64,000 nt of DNA from Shewanella sp. GD04112. Lineage in GTDB: Bacteria; Pseudomonadota; Gammaproteobacteria; Enterobacterales; Shewanellaceae. Shown piece by piece: positions 1-9,217 of the stretch; the first letter of the stretch is position 1, and each line of letters begins with the position of its first letter. The stretch spans positions 185,178 through 249,177 of the forward strand of contig NZ_JAOEAL010000002.1 of NCBI RefSeq assembly GCF_029835735.1. Direction: 5' to 3'. The notes under the pieces were generated by a model. That model did no database searches, was not told the origin of the DNA, and saw nothing but the letters and a program-made list of their open reading frames with translations. The position numbers were made by a program, and so were the translations under genes.

Positions 1-28
1 TACCGTACTATCCTGTCCAGCAGTAGTG

Positions 29-328
29 CTAGGCGTTTTCAATCGGCAAGGAATGAGTTTTGAAAGCGCCGTAGGTGTGGATAGCCAGCCGAGGATAATG
101 CGACAGAAGAGTCTCTATCCACGTCTGCGCAACCGATGGATTATCGGTCATGCTTGGAAGTTGGTACTTAACAATGATCTTGTCATTTGATTCTGGGATA
201 ACTCCCAGTTTTAAATGGTAGGCCGCGCTGTGACCTCGGGCATGAATAATTTGAATTAGCACTACTGGCATTTCTGACTCTAGTAGTTTACCGCATTCGT
301 CCACTAATTCTGAATATGAAATAAACAA
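29..328 (-). CDS. hypothetical protein, 99 aa
   Basis: No family recognised. The frame is open for 99 codons and begins with TTG; the only nearby ATG is followed at once by a stop. No signal peptide or membrane segment is apparent. It is divergent from the 411 gene. A later in-frame ATG (MPVVLIQ...) is a possible alternative start. It may be a conserved small gene of the backbone, but function cannot be inferred. Confidence 0.45.
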   Translation of the reverse strand: MFISYSELVDECGKLLESEMPVVLIQIIHARGHSAAYHLKLGVIPESNDKIIVKYQLPSMTDNPSVAQTWIETLLSHYPRLAIHTYGAFKTHSLPIENA

Positions 329-410
329 TTTACATATGCCTTAGCATTATAGATTTGTGTTGCTAACACTACTATAATCCATTCTAATTCAAATATGGAG
401 ATGTAATTTT

Positions 411-863
411 GTGAATGCGATAAGAATTTGTCACAACAACGCTAAAAACCGAGTATGGTTTGGTACTTCATTCAGACCTTACCCTCGCGCAGTTTTTTAT
501 TCGTTGATCTCAATTGTGGGTTTTAGCACGTTGTCTGTGATCGTCAACCTCCATAACGCATTAACTCCTTGGGCTGGGATGGTTGTACTTGGGGGGGGAG
601 CGTTGGTGGCGCTTGGATTAAAGAAAAAGGTCTATATGTCTTATCTTTACGAGTCTGATTGCCTGCTCGAGTTGACACTGTGGGGGTGGCGCATTTGGAG
701 TCGAGAATTCGACTTAGCCAATGATGAACTTAAAATTGAAAGTACAATGAACGCTTATCGCGTGGTTCTCAGTGACAAAAGTATCGTGCTTACCAATTCG
801 CGGGGATTAGCTGAGCAGGTTCATGTGCAGTTAGCAAAACTGATTAAGGTTTGTCACTCTTAG
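411..863 (+). CDS. hypothetical membrane protein, 150 aa
   Basis: GTG start. Two hydrophobic segments at about residues 28-48 and 55-72 suggest a small inner-membrane protein with a soluble C-terminal half. A TATAAT-like hexamer lies about 40 bp upstream, so it may have its own sigma-70 promoter. Its 3' end overlaps the convergent 844-1128 gene by 20 bp. Family not recognised. Confidence 0.55.
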   Translation: MNAIRICHNNAKNRVWFGTSFRPYPRAVFYSLISIVGFSTLSVIVNLHNALTPWAGMVVLGGGALVALGLKKKVYMSYLYESDCLLELTLWGWRIWSREFDLANDELKIESTMNAYRVVLSDKSIVLTNSRGLAEQVHVQLAKLIKVCHS

Positions 864-1128
864 GCTTACTGTATATACGAGTCTCGACTTTCCAAGACTC
901 AACAACCTCCGTGGTTTTCCCACCCTCTGATTTCATCGTTTTTTGTTCCCACGAAGAGACAACTGGCTTGCTGAGCTCATTACGTTCAGCAAGTTCGATG
1001 TAAGCATTTTCAGCCATCACATCGTTTAGGGTTGGCCGTTTCTTATCATCATCTTTGGCATAGACATTTAGCGTAGCTGACGCAATCGCACAAATGGATA
1101 CGGCTTTAATCAGTCTGATAAGTTTCAT
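844..1128 (-). CDS. small secreted protein, 94 aa
   Basis: The first ~24 residues look like a Sec signal peptide (basic start MKLIRLIK, hydrophobic core, cleavage after NVYA). The mature part is about 70 residues, very polar and rich in Lys and Glu, so a periplasmic or secreted location is likely. It converges on the 411 gene and lies before the secreted Ig-like pair. Family and function unknown. Confidence 0.6.
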   Translation of the reverse strand: MKLIRLIKAVSICAIASATLNVYAKDDDKKRPTLNDVMAENAYIELAERNELSKPVVSSWEQKTMKSEGGKTTEVVESWKVETRIYSKPKSDKP

Positions 1129-1237
1129 GAATTTCCTACCTATAACTATGGTTTATGTTAGATTTTAACTTAGATTAAATAACATGCAAACTTAATTATC
1201 TGTGTTAAAATGATCGCTCTTGATGAAGGAGCCACTT

Positions 1238-3622
1238 ATGAATTTCAGTCAGCATCGCTACAAACTTTTAGCGGCTGCGTTATTAGCCTTGCCACATTTT
1301 GCATTTGCGGAAATTGAAGGTATGACCTTTACGTCTGTCATGCAAGAACAGACGACTTTGACTGCTGCTTCGGCTATGGCCATCAACCCTGTTCTTGCAC
1401 AGTCAATGAATGTGTATGTGTCTGCTGGTCTTGACCGAAAGCTAAAACTATATTGGCTTTCTAGTGGGGTCAAGCTTAACGAAGTTACAACTGGAATTGT
1501 TAGCGTTTCAGATCGATTAACGTTTTCGGGGAAAGATTTCTACGGGAAAAGCATTTCGATTAAGGCGCCATCTACGGATGGGAGTTTTATATTGCAAGCT
1601 GATTTGCTATCTGCAGATGGAACTAGAGTCGGCGGTTGGTCTGTACCTGTTGTCATTGATACTACTGCCCCTTCCGGGAGTTCATCTAACATCTCATATG
1701 CAATGAACGCAACCGGAGGTTCCGTTCAAACTTACTATCCTGGTAATTTCGGATCTTTAAAACTAGCGGAATTGACGGATAGTGGTTCTGGTTTAAAAAG
1801 AGCTGATTATATTGTTAAGTCAATAACTACTGGAAACGTTATTGGCTCAAGGCCAGCTCAGTACGATACTGCATCATTCTCTGCTTATATATCAGATATA
1901 CCACAATCACTATTTACTGAAGGTCGTACTTGGTATCAAGCAGGTTTTAGAGTGTTTGATGATGCTGGAAATTACACTGATATCACTACTAAGTCATTCA
2001 TCGATTTTCCCTTATACTCAAATCCGACCATTAGTGATGTTTATGATGAAGAATCTAAGACATGGATACCATACACCGCAGGCATGGTTGTTCATAAAAA
2101 TCCGTTTAAAGTTCGTTATAAAAGATTGTATAGCCAAACCAAAGAATTTAATACCGACTGGGGCTGGTCTAGTTATGGATATCGTGAAGGTGATTACATT
2201 TATGATGAAAAAACAATTTCTTATCCGCACTCCGGTTCTACATATTGGGCCGCAGTAACACCAAGTGGTTATTATGTTTACACTTATTTAAGTGGTGTAA
2301 AAGTCACTCTTGCTGATGGAGTAGAAAGAACGCCGGTTCAGCAACCAAAGACTGTTGAGTGGTTCGACGATTCTGGTAATTTTGGTGGGCCAACAATTAC
2401 GTCTGGGCAGTACCGAAAAGTTGTAAAAATTCGCTTGAATAGCGAGTCAATGCCTTACGAACAATTGGCAGTTTTGAGCGGGGTAGGGTCGTGTGTGATC
2501 CCCTCTGGCAGTACCAATTGTGAGTTCCCTATAGATAAGGTTTTCTCTTCAGGATATGGATATACGCCTTATACATATTGGGTGTACTCCAGTGTAAATG
2601 GTGTTTCAGATAACCGATTCAGCTCCCAATTCTCATATTGGTATACATATTGGGATTTCATTCCACCAACTATAGAATCAATAGAAACTTCAAATGATAG
2701 CGTAATTGTTAATGTTTTTGATACTAACACTGCCAGTGATTGGCGGTTTTCAATGTGGAAAACCAATGTTTTTAGGCTGCAATCTAGTTTAGGAGCAGAG
2801 TTATCTCAGGACAGTTGGGTTGAAACAGGGACGGGTAAGCATCGTGTGACATTCAAATTAAATAAATTGCCTAATGGTCGCCAGAATATCTCATTTTATG
2901 CCGAAGACAGCTATGGAAACCGAGTCACCCAGTTGGTTCTATCTAATTATCTTAACGACACATTACCTCCTACATTACAGCTTCAATCTCCCACCGGCGC
3001 GCTGATTTCAAGCGGAAGCACTATCAACGGTTTAGAAAATTTACGGATAAGTATGACGGATGATAGTGATGCTTCTATCACATCAGTTGTGCTTGCTGGC
3101 GGTGCTGCTTCAGATAGTGTTTACGTTTCAACAAACTCTCTTGGCAATGGATTATATGATCTTAACTATCCTCGATTGTTTCCAAGCCTTGAAGCGAACG
3201 AAACCTACACTATTAAAATTACCGCAACAGACGTCGTTGGCAATTCATCTACCCTAACATCGAGCTTTATGTACTTACCTGCCAACCTTTTGCAAGTAGG
3301 ACAAATGACGACTTTGGCTGTTAATAAACAGCTGCAGAACACTCAAAACAAACCGATTACATCAATTAAAACTGGCGTGCTCAGAACGGCAGAAGGGCAA
3401 CTCGCAGCCGGTGCTCAAACGGCATTTATCACGTTACGCAGTGACGCCAAAATCAACGTCAGCATACTTGGTAACGTACTTCAACCGGGGGAAACTCAGC
3501 AAGTTACGATTACCCCCGATATTTCGGGAGAAGTAGAAATTCCAGTTTATAGCGCTTCCCCTGGAGTGATTGGGCAAGCGAGTTTCATGATTGATATTCC
3601 GCAGATCACTTCAAATAATTAA
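1238..3622 (+). CDS. secreted Ig-like repeat protein (DUF4165-like), first of a tandem pair
   Basis: 794 aa. The ATG at 1238 is chosen because GAAGGAG lies just upstream and it gives a clean signal peptide (MNFSQHRYKLLAAALLALP, cleavage after FAFA). The N-terminal ~150 residues contain VSDRLTFSGKDFYGKSISI, shared with the next gene and resembling DUF4165. Two Ig-like beta modules follow: the middle one holds a Cys pair near residues 420-430, and the last contains the Asp-rich turn TPPTLQ and the motif PRLFPSL. There is no C-terminal membrane anchor or LPXTG. Big plasmids such as IncHI encode Ig-like surface proteins that help conjugation; a similar role here is inference. The two paralogues are separated by about 9 bp and are probably co-transcribed. 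Confidence 0.7.
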   Translation: MNFSQHRYKLLAAALLALPHFAFAEIEGMTFTSVMQEQTTLTAASAMAINPVLAQSMNVYVSAGLDRKLKLYWLSSGVKLNEVTTGIVSVSDRLTFSGKDFYGKSISIKAPSTDGSFILQADLLSADGTRVGGWSVPVVIDTTAPSGSSSNISYAMNATGGSVQTYYPGNFGSLKLAELTDSGSGLKRADYIVKSITTGNVIGSRPAQYDTASFSAYISDIPQSLFTEGRTWYQAGFRVFDDAGNYTDITTKSFIDFPLYSNPTISDVYDEESKTWIPYTAGMVVHKNPFKVRYKRLYSQTKEFNTDWGWSSYGYREGDYIYDEKTISYPHSGSTYWAAVTPSGYYVYTYLSGVKVTLADGVERTPVQQPKTVEWFDDSGNFGGPTITSGQYRKVVKIRLNSESMPYEQLAVLSGVGSCVIPSGSTNCEFPIDKVFSSGYGYTPYTYWVYSSVNGVSDNRFSSQFSYWYTYWDFIPPTIESIETSNDSVIVNVFDTNTASDWRFSMWKTNVFRLQSSLGAELSQDSWVETGTGKHRVTFKLNKLPNGRQNISFYAEDSYGNRVTQLVLSNYLNDTLPPTLQLQSPTGALISSGSTINGLENLRISMTDDSDASITSVVLAGGAASDSVYVSTNSLGNGLYDLNYPRLFPSLEANETYTIKITATDVVGNSSTLTSSFMYLPANLLQVGQMTTLAVNKQLQNTQNKPITSIKTGVLRTAEGQLAAGAQTAFITLRSDAKINVSILGNVLQPGETQQVTITPDISGEVEIPVYSASPGVIGQASFMIDIPQITSNN

Positions 3623-3631
3623 GGGATGAAA

Positions 3632-6049
3632 ATGCAAATTAATAAACTAATTCATCTAATTCTGGGGTGTGTTGTCTGCTCTGGAACGGCAAACGCAGCG
3701 GTTGAAGGCTTTTCGTTTACAGACACAAATCTATCGGCCAAATACTCAGAGGCGTCGGTCATTAATCCACAAGCAGATTCGATGGTTTACCTGTCTGGAG
3801 GGCTAGATAACAAACTTACGTTGTCAGTTATTAACACCAGTGGAGTCACTGTGTTTAGCAATACTACAGATTTTGTCCGTGTTTCCGACCGGATAAACTT
3901 TTCTGGGCGCGATTTTTACGGCAAATCAATATCCATACCAAAATTAGCGGATGGTATCTATAGCCTTCATATCGAAACGATCAACAGTGCTGGTAAAACA
4001 ATTGACGAATACACTAAAGAGATTGTAGTTGATACAGAGGGGCCGAACGTCGGAGACTGGTATGGAAATGGAACGGGTAGTTATGGCGCGGAAACTGGTT
4101 CTAGTGAGATTTGGTGGCTAAATACTCAAAACTCGGGAGAAGACGCAAAGATTTGGGTAACAGATGTAAAGGGCGCTGTTTCAGGTAACATCATTGTTAA
4201 AAAACTAAATTCAGATTCTGTCGTACTAACTAGACCCATGATCATAGACCAAGCTGCATTTAAAGCAGTGATAAATGCACAAACTGATTTATCAAGTCGA
4301 TTGCCGTCGAACAACGCTACAGAGCCATATTCAATGCAGGCGCAGCTATATGATGCAGCAGGTAACATTACTCGTTCTCCAGTCAAAACCTTCTATTACG
4401 ACAACTATAGTGGTGCTCCATCAGCTCCTTATGCAGTCTTCGACCCGGATGCAAGTGCAGAAGATAGTGTATCTGGGGCCTTTATAGGTTTTGTTGTCTA
4501 TAAACCAGGCATGACAGTAAAGACGAACCCAGTAAGATTGCTGTATCGAGTACCAGTTGATAACGTTCGAGACGCTGGAGTGAAAGGGGGACTGGCATTT
4601 GCGAACTCAGTGGGCTCTACAAATGTGACAGTTGATAGTGAATATGGGTATTTTGATATTACAGCGCCTTTTGGTTATTACAACGCAAACCAAATTAAGT
4701 GGGTAGATTTTGGTCGATGGATTGCTGGAACTATTCTGTATGATTTGAAATTATCTGAATCAGCCACAAAAACCCCAGTGCTAACTTCAGCTACATTTCT
4801 TTTAAACGATGTTAGATTGTCCCTTACGGCTGGGATCATGCATCAAAATGTGATTTTACCGGCTACGATGACGAATTTTGAGCTTCAGGTACAGCCGCGG
4901 GATTACGTACAACGAGCAAGTTTTCGTGGACAATCATGTGACATCCCAGCTGGCGAGTCGATTTGTAGCCTAACGGGTTTAACATATGAGATGACAAAAG
5001 GGGGCTATGGTTATTTGCACGATGCCATTTCTGTTGTGTCAGTGGGCCTACCTATGGGTACGTTATACGCGAACTACAGCTACGGAGAGTCAACCTACAA
5101 TGATGCTCAATACCCTCAACTGACGAGTTTTAAAGTTGACTCGTCAACTAACACCCTTACTGCTTTTGTTTTTTTGCCAGGTGCCGGTAGCTGGTTTGAG
5201 CGGTTAGTCATGAAATCCGCTCGAATTAAATATGGAGCACAATACTTAAACCCTAGTAGAACAATTCGTAATGGTGGAAATTGGGAATACGACTTTAACT
5301 TAAATTCTTTGCCTACCGGAAACCATGCTCTTGAATTAGAGATGAAAGAGAACCACGGACCGACAACTGTTACTCCGCTTCAATCATTCAAAGTAGAAAA
5401 CGCAGCACCAACAATCACTATTACCAACTCTGGAAGTTCAGTGTTTAATGATATTGTCGGGCTAGAAGACCTTGTCGTTAGCATTGTCGATGAATCAAGC
5501 TACACCATCGACAGTGTTATTATCGCCGGTGGTTCCGCTAATGACACAGTATACTTGGCCACTGTAAGCAAAGGTAATAACGAGTATACATTGCAATATC
5601 CTAGGTTGTTCCCGTCACTTTCATCCGGAGAGATTTATACGTTAACAGTGAGGGCAACCGACGTATTTGGAAACCAAGGCGTTAGTAGCAAGAGTTTTAC
5701 TTACCAGCCGCCTAACATAGTAAATGTTGGCTCATTAACCACTCTTGCAGTATCTAAGGATTTAGCTAGCTCTGCCGACAAACCTGTCAGTGAAGTAGTC
5801 ATTAATGATCTGAGAACAGTAGAAAGTCAGCTCGCTTCGGGACCTCAAGCTGCTTTATTTACGTTACGCACTGATGCTGAAATAAGTGTTCAAGTACTTG
5901 GTCAAGTAGTAAAGCCAGGTCAAACGGTAACGCTAAACCCTGTTGCCACATCGGGAGTGGTTAAATTTTCGGTGTATCCCGCTGTGAGTGGTCAAAAAGG
6001 AAAGGCGCAGTTTTTATTTGAAATATTAGAAGTGAAGAGCAGTATCTAA
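3632..6049 (+). CDS. secreted Ig-like repeat protein (DUF4165-like), second of the pair
   Basis: 805 aa, colinear with the upstream paralogue. Shared anchors are VSDRINFSGRDFYGKSISI near residue 90, RLFPSL near 660, and a C-terminal domain with LASGPQAALFTLRTDAE. The signal peptide is MQINKLIHLILGCVVCSG with cleavage after ANA. The ATG at 3632 is preferred over 3626 because AAGGGA is then correctly spaced. The middle region differs most from its partner, as expected if that part contacts a variable surface. It is followed directly by a strong hairpin terminator, so the two genes form one transcription unit. Confidence 0.7.
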   Translation: MQINKLIHLILGCVVCSGTANAAVEGFSFTDTNLSAKYSEASVINPQADSMVYLSGGLDNKLTLSVINTSGVTVFSNTTDFVRVSDRINFSGRDFYGKSISIPKLADGIYSLHIETINSAGKTIDEYTKEIVVDTEGPNVGDWYGNGTGSYGAETGSSEIWWLNTQNSGEDAKIWVTDVKGAVSGNIIVKKLNSDSVVLTRPMIIDQAAFKAVINAQTDLSSRLPSNNATEPYSMQAQLYDAAGNITRSPVKTFYYDNYSGAPSAPYAVFDPDASAEDSVSGAFIGFVVYKPGMTVKTNPVRLLYRVPVDNVRDAGVKGGLAFANSVGSTNVTVDSEYGYFDITAPFGYYNANQIKWVDFGRWIAGTILYDLKLSESATKTPVLTSATFLLNDVRLSLTAGIMHQNVILPATMTNFELQVQPRDYVQRASFRGQSCDIPAGESICSLTGLTYEMTKGGYGYLHDAISVVSVGLPMGTLYANYSYGESTYNDAQYPQLTSFKVDSSTNTLTAFVFLPGAGSWFERLVMKSARIKYGAQYLNPSRTIRNGGNWEYDFNLNSLPTGNHALELEMKENHGPTTVTPLQSFKVENAAPTITITNSGSSVFNDIVGLEDLVVSIVDESSYTIDSVIIAGGSANDTVYLATVSKGNNEYTLQYPRLFPSLSSGEIYTLTVRATDVFGNQGVSSKSFTYQPPNIVNVGSLTTLAVSKDLASSADKPVSEVVINDLRTVESQLASGPQAALFTLRTDAEISVQVLGQVVKPGQTVTLNPVATSGVVKFSVYPAVSGQKGKAQFLFEILEVKSSI

Positions 6050-6065
6050 TAAGATTAGTCAGTGA

Positions 6066-6093
6066 TAAAAAACCTCCATGGATGGAGGTTTTT
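6066..6093. terminator. bidirectional rho-independent terminator
   Basis: AAAAACCTCC-ATGGAT-GGAGGTTTTT: a GC-containing stem flanked by A- and T-runs works in both directions. It ends the Ig-like pair on the plus strand and could also end the leftward small-gene array. Confidence 0.85.
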
Positions 6094-6143
6094 CAGAACT
6101 AATCACAGGATCAGCTCACATCTGAGACGGAAGGTTCATTCAT

Positions 6144-6356
6144 TTAGGCAATAATGCCGTCACGAAGAGTCAAGTACCCATTCGTCAATAACACTGCACA
6201 AACTGCTGATAAAGCTCCAATAATTACTTTAGAAAGTGTGTCTCCGGACAGCATGGTCAATAGATCACTCCCAACCCCAATCATACCTAAACCAAAGTAG
6301 CAAATCGGTACAATGAGAATACCGCCTAACAGTAGAGATAACATACCTGGTTGCAT
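6144..6356 (-). CDS. small membrane protein, 70 aa
   Basis: Two strongly hydrophobic segments separated by a short polar loop (GSDLLTMLSGDTLSK). ATG 6356 is used because AAAGGTG stands 7 bp before it. Last gene of the leftward small-gene array. No family recognised. Confidence 0.6.
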   Translation of the reverse strand: MQPGMLSLLLGGILIVPICYFGLGMIGVGSDLLTMLSGDTLSKVIIGALSAVCAVLLTNGYLTLRDGIIA

Positions 6357-6427
6357 CAATTTTCACCTTTATTATCTAATATTTAGTTAACCGTTAATAG
6401 AGAGGCGATCCACGTTTAAGGTTAACG

Positions 6428-6682
6428 CTATAAATAACTATTTAACGAGCGCATGATTCTCTCAAACTGAGCATCGCTGATGTTAGAGCCATCACCATTG
6501 GCTAACTCAACAATTTGACTAACACAGAGGCCTGCATTACTTAAAAACTCCCACTGATTCTGCACATCCTCAATAGTTATTAATCGAGCAGAGTCGTTAA
6601 ACGCGGTACCACTTAATACAGCCAATCGTACCCTAGTGGCTCTATCTAACTTGCCATGGAGCACTACAAACGGTATAGCCAT
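6428..6682 (-). CDS. hypothetical protein, 84 aa
   Basis: Soluble, mostly helical-looking small protein with a hydrophobic N-terminus (MAIPFVVLHG) that is too short to be a clear signal. It lies directly downstream of the first copy of the duplicated 58-aa gene. Family unknown. Confidence 0.55.
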   Translation of the reverse strand: MAIPFVVLHGKLDRATRVRLAVLSGTAFNDSARLITIEDVQNQWEFLSNAGLCVSQIVELANGDGSNISDAQFERIMRSLNSYL

Positions 6683-6704
6683 GTTCTGTTACCTATCTAA
6701 TCGT

Positions 6705-6898
6705 ATTTTCCGCTATGTTAATTCTGGTTAGCCTTAAGAAATTCGTTATCAACTTTCTCACCTTGAATTGCGCGGCCAAGACTATGGAAAAAACCCGCAT
6801 TTTTACCATTATGAGCAATATTACTCTCAGACATACTTTCAAATACATTAGGTCTAAGTTCGATGGTGTTTTCTGCATTATCTGAAATTTTCATAAGA
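6705..6898. repeat. 194-bp direct repeat, copy A
   Basis: Matches 9410-9603 over 194 bp with only about four differences and no gaps. The repeat unit contains one 58-codon gene plus its stop and the CGGAAA ribosome-binding motif of the next gene. Confidence 0.95.
6718..6894 (-). CDS. hypothetical protein, 58 aa, duplicated copy A
   Basis: Starts MKISDNAENT and ends EFLKANQN. A second nearly identical copy lies at 9423-9599, differing by about three residues (for example S24/R24, A27/D27, G34/V34). Longer frames reading through this interval in other registers are shadows. The protein is soluble and has no recognised domain. Keeping the frame intact in both copies supports it as a real gene. 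Confidence 0.65.
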   Translation of the reverse strand: MKISDNAENTIELRPNVFESMSESNIAHNGKNAGFFHSLGRAIQGEKVDNEFLKANQN

Positions 6899-6910
6899 GA
6901 TTCCGTTGTT

Positions 6911-7132
6911 CTAATTTCTGCTTGAAAACTGCGCTGCTTCATCAAAAACAAATCGTGGCCTACCAGCCATTTTCCCCTTAAAAAAACGTCCACGCGGAAG
7001 CTGATCAGTTGGTCTTTGCTTGTTGAACCAGTCCTTATAAGCAGCGTTTTTTCCACACAGAGTCTTAAATTCTTCGTAATTTTGTGTGACTGGATGTTGT
7101 GTGACCGTCACATTATTTCTGTCATTTAACAT
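6911..7132 (-). CDS. hypothetical protein, 73 aa
   Basis: Polar, basic small protein beginning MLNDRNNVTVTQ. The ribosome-binding site is AGCGGAAA immediately before the ATG, the motif shared by the whole array. No recognised family. Confidence 0.6.
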   Translation of the reverse strand: MLNDRNNVTVTQHPVTQNYEEFKTLCGKNAAYKDWFNKQRPTDQLPRGRFFKGKMAGRPRFVFDEAAQFSSRN

Positions 7133-7168
7133 AGATTTTCCGCTCTCTTACTTTGATTCTATCGGCTT

Positions 7169-7612
7169 TTAATTCTGTCGGTCACCTAGGTATTTAACTA
7201 GCTGGTTTAAGCGATTGTTCATCTGCTCAACGTCCAAGACCTTTAGTGCATTTTTTACTGCACCAGTGAATGAGGGAATACCATCAGCGGTAAACTCAAA
7301 TCTTAGCACAGGCATACTCTTAACACCGTGTTCATCTACTATGTTGATTCGAACACTAACGGCATCAGCGGTGATTGACAACTTACTCGGGCACGGGTTT
7401 ACGAACTCTGATTCATCACAGCGCTCGTCAATAGTAATACCGTGGCTTTCCATTGCAGCATAAAGCTCGGACAGGGTTTTGCCCCTCAAAAGTTTCTTGA
7501 TTAATACAGCCCCCTTCGGTGGCTGGAACGTCCACCCGAGTGAGGAAGGGCTAACACCCGTCATAGTGTTAATAACCTTATTTGGGTAAACGTAGTACGT
7601 TTTTAGTTTCAA
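7169..7612 (-). CDS. hypothetical protein, 147 aa
   Basis: One of the longest genes of the array. The N-terminal half contains WTFQPPKGAVLIKKLLRG; the C-terminal half reads as alternating beta strands and ends in a helical segment (VEQMNNRLNQLVKYLGDRQ). Soluble, probably cytoplasmic. Not recognised. Confidence 0.6.
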   Translation of the reverse strand: MKLKTYYVYPNKVINTMTGVSPSSLGWTFQPPKGAVLIKKLLRGKTLSELYAAMESHGITIDERCDESEFVNPCPSKLSITADAVSVRINIVDEHGVKSMPVLRFEFTADGIPSFTGAVKNALKVLDVEQMNNRLNQLVKYLGDRQN

Positions 7613-7665
7613 TTGGCCTCGCCCCTAATTTCCGTTGGTTCAATTTGATTTAGTTGAGCTACCGG

Positions 7666-7905
7666 TTAAGTTTTCCCTCTTGAACTAAACTTGCTTCCAC
7701 CTAAAGCTATTTCGACTATTTCTTTGGCCTTATCTTCTGACCAGCCATTTTCTTCCACGGTCATTTGCATCTTTATGTAATTTTGACTTTTGATGACCAT
7801 TAAAAGACGCATTATACATATGAGCAGGATACTGATGATGCAAAGCATAAATATAGTCACAAATTTTTCCCCTTCATTCCGTACCGACACATGCGGCTGT
7901 TTCAA
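7666..7905 (-). CDS. single-pass small membrane protein, 79 aa
   Basis: One transmembrane segment at about residues 16-37 (FMLCIISILLICIMRLLM) followed by a charged C-terminal helix. Function unknown. Confidence 0.55.
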   Translation of the reverse strand: MKQPHVSVRNEGEKFVTIFMLCIISILLICIMRLLMVIKSQNYIKMQMTVEENGWSEDKAKEIVEIALGGSKFSSRGKT

Positions 7906-7923
7906 AAAGCGCCTACCAAAAGG

Positions 7924-8478
7924 CTAAAATATTGCTATGGTGTTACCGCCCAACCATCGGATGTTCTGCTTTTTTGATTTTGTTAGCTTTTGAAATGCAC
8001 CCTCGGCAGAGATAGTTCTTATGCTCGGACTCTGCAAAGAGTTTGATATTTTTAGAATACGGGGATTACTACATGCTTCGTACAACTTCTTGCCCTCTCT
8101 ACCTTTGGCGATTTGAAACAATTTACCATCTGCATTTATCGGTGGATTTTCTAAAAGAAAACCCACAGCACTTCTTTCGTCTGGTACGATAGTGCAATGG
8201 GATCGACTTCTGCCAGAGTAACCAAGTTCCTTTAATCCACCTTCGGTCATTACAGCAACCTGCCTGAAAAACATTATAAATCTAACATTGGAGATAGGTT
8301 TATTGTCTTTCCGATGAGCGCGTGAAGTGTAAATAATCCTCGCTGGGTATAGGATGCTATCGTGGTGTTTCTGACACACATGAGTTGGGTCAAATGCTGA
8401 TTTTTGACTAACAGCAAAAGTGCCAATTTCCTCACAATAGAAACATTTAGTTCTTTGTTTTGCAGGACGAATAATCAT
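7924..8478 (-). CDS. hypothetical protein with N-terminal Cys/His motif, 184 aa
   Basis: The N-terminus has a possible zinc site: CFYCEEIG at residues 12-15 followed by VCQKHH near 35-39. The remainder is basic and soluble. It could be a nucleic-acid-binding protein, but that is inference from the Cys/His spacing only. The largest gene of the small-gene array. Confidence 0.6.
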   Translation of the reverse strand: MIIRPAKQRTKCFYCEEIGTFAVSQKSAFDPTHVCQKHHDSILYPARIIYTSRAHRKDNKPISNVRFIMFFRQVAVMTEGGLKELGYSGRSRSHCTIVPDERSAVGFLLENPPINADGKLFQIAKGREGKKLYEACSNPRILKISNSLQSPSIRTISAEGAFQKLTKSKKQNIRWLGGNTIAIF

Positions 8479-8600
8479 AAACCCCTTCCTTAATGACTCT
8501 ATTTTACTTTCTTTTCAATAAGTTAATTAAAATTATTTCACAAGATATGGTTTATTTATATTTTCCGTGTAGGTGGGCGGCTGTGGCCGCCCGTCAGTGA

Positions 8601-8831
8601 TTAGTCTTCAGATTCTTCTAGCGCATTTTCCGCAACGCACTCATACTCACTCAAATAAGCGCATGAATCGAAATCCGATTCCGTTAACGAGTCAACGCAC
8701 TCAATCTCACTAATCGAATTTGCTGTATATCCGTTTGATTCAGCGCAATCGTAAGCATCTTCTTCTGACTCAAAAGACCAGCCAAGCACCGATGTTTCGT
8801 TTTTATCGTGAGCTAAAAATAAAGTTTTCAT
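8601..8831 (-). CDS. acidic small protein, 76 aa
   Basis: Very acidic (C-terminus ALEESED), starting MKTLFLAHDK. Start 8831 is chosen because the preceding gene's stop is embedded in TGACGGAAAC, placing the array's ribosome-binding motif 7 bp upstream; the longer frame to 8879 would overlap that gene. Small acidic proteins of mobile elements are sometimes DNA mimics, but nothing here proves that. Confidence 0.6.
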   Translation of the reverse strand: MKTLFLAHDKNETSVLGWSFESEEDAYDCAESNGYTANSISEIECVDSLTESDFDSCAYLSEYECVAENALEESED

Positions 8832-8844
8832 GATTGAGTTTCCG

Positions 8845-8994
8845 TCAAAAATTTTCTTCGTAGGAATTAGCTCCTGCATTCATCGCCAAAAGAGGTTTGC
8901 TAAATCCCTCCGTCAAAAGATCCACTTGGTGCTGGCATCTATGTTTCATCAACTCAGCATTGGTGCTTTTGGGTAAACTCATGATCGGTGCCAT
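8845..8994 (-). CDS. hypothetical protein, 49 aa
   Basis: Starts MAPIMSLPKSTNAEL and ends SYEENF. Support comes from context: its ATG is preceded by AACGGAAT, which itself overlaps the stop region of the 8997-9206 gene, and its TGA runs into the CGGAAA of the next gene. It fills a gap that otherwise would hold nothing. Confidence 0.55.
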   Translation of the reverse strand: MAPIMSLPKSTNAELMKHRCQHQVDLLTEGFSKPLLAMNAGANSYEENF

Positions 8995-8996
8995 TT

Positions 8997-9206
8997 TTAA
9001 TTCCGTTTAAAATTGGTTCTAGTAGTTTTAATGTCCAAGGCGACGAATAGAAGACCTAACGCCAATGCTGCTACAATTAAACAAAGTTGAATTGGAAACG
9101 TAAGAGCGTCAAACACTGAGCGAAACTTAACTAAAAAGTAGCCAGCCAGTAGCGACAGTACAGTTAAAAGTATTGAGTATTTTGCGTAGAATAATTTCTC
9201 TAGCAT
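8997..9206 (-). CDS. small membrane protein, 69 aa
   Basis: Two predicted transmembrane segments (about residues 9-27 and 37-58) and a basic tail (TTRTNFKRN). Family unknown. Its stop codon abuts the ribosome-binding motif of the 8845-8994 gene. Confidence 0.6.
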   Translation of the reverse strand: MLEKLFYAKYSILLTVLSLLAGYFLVKFRSVFDALTFPIQLCLIVAALALGLLFVALDIKTTRTNFKRN

Positions 9207-9217
9207 TAGAAATTCCT

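Noticed and set aside
1842..2258. 138-codon frame inside the first Ig-like gene
   Set aside because: Shadow frame within a long signal-peptide-bearing gene; no ribosome-binding site.
6718..7056. 112-codon frame spanning two small genes
   Set aside because: Only its last 58 codons are kept in the duplicate copy; the front part overlaps the 6911 gene in another frame.
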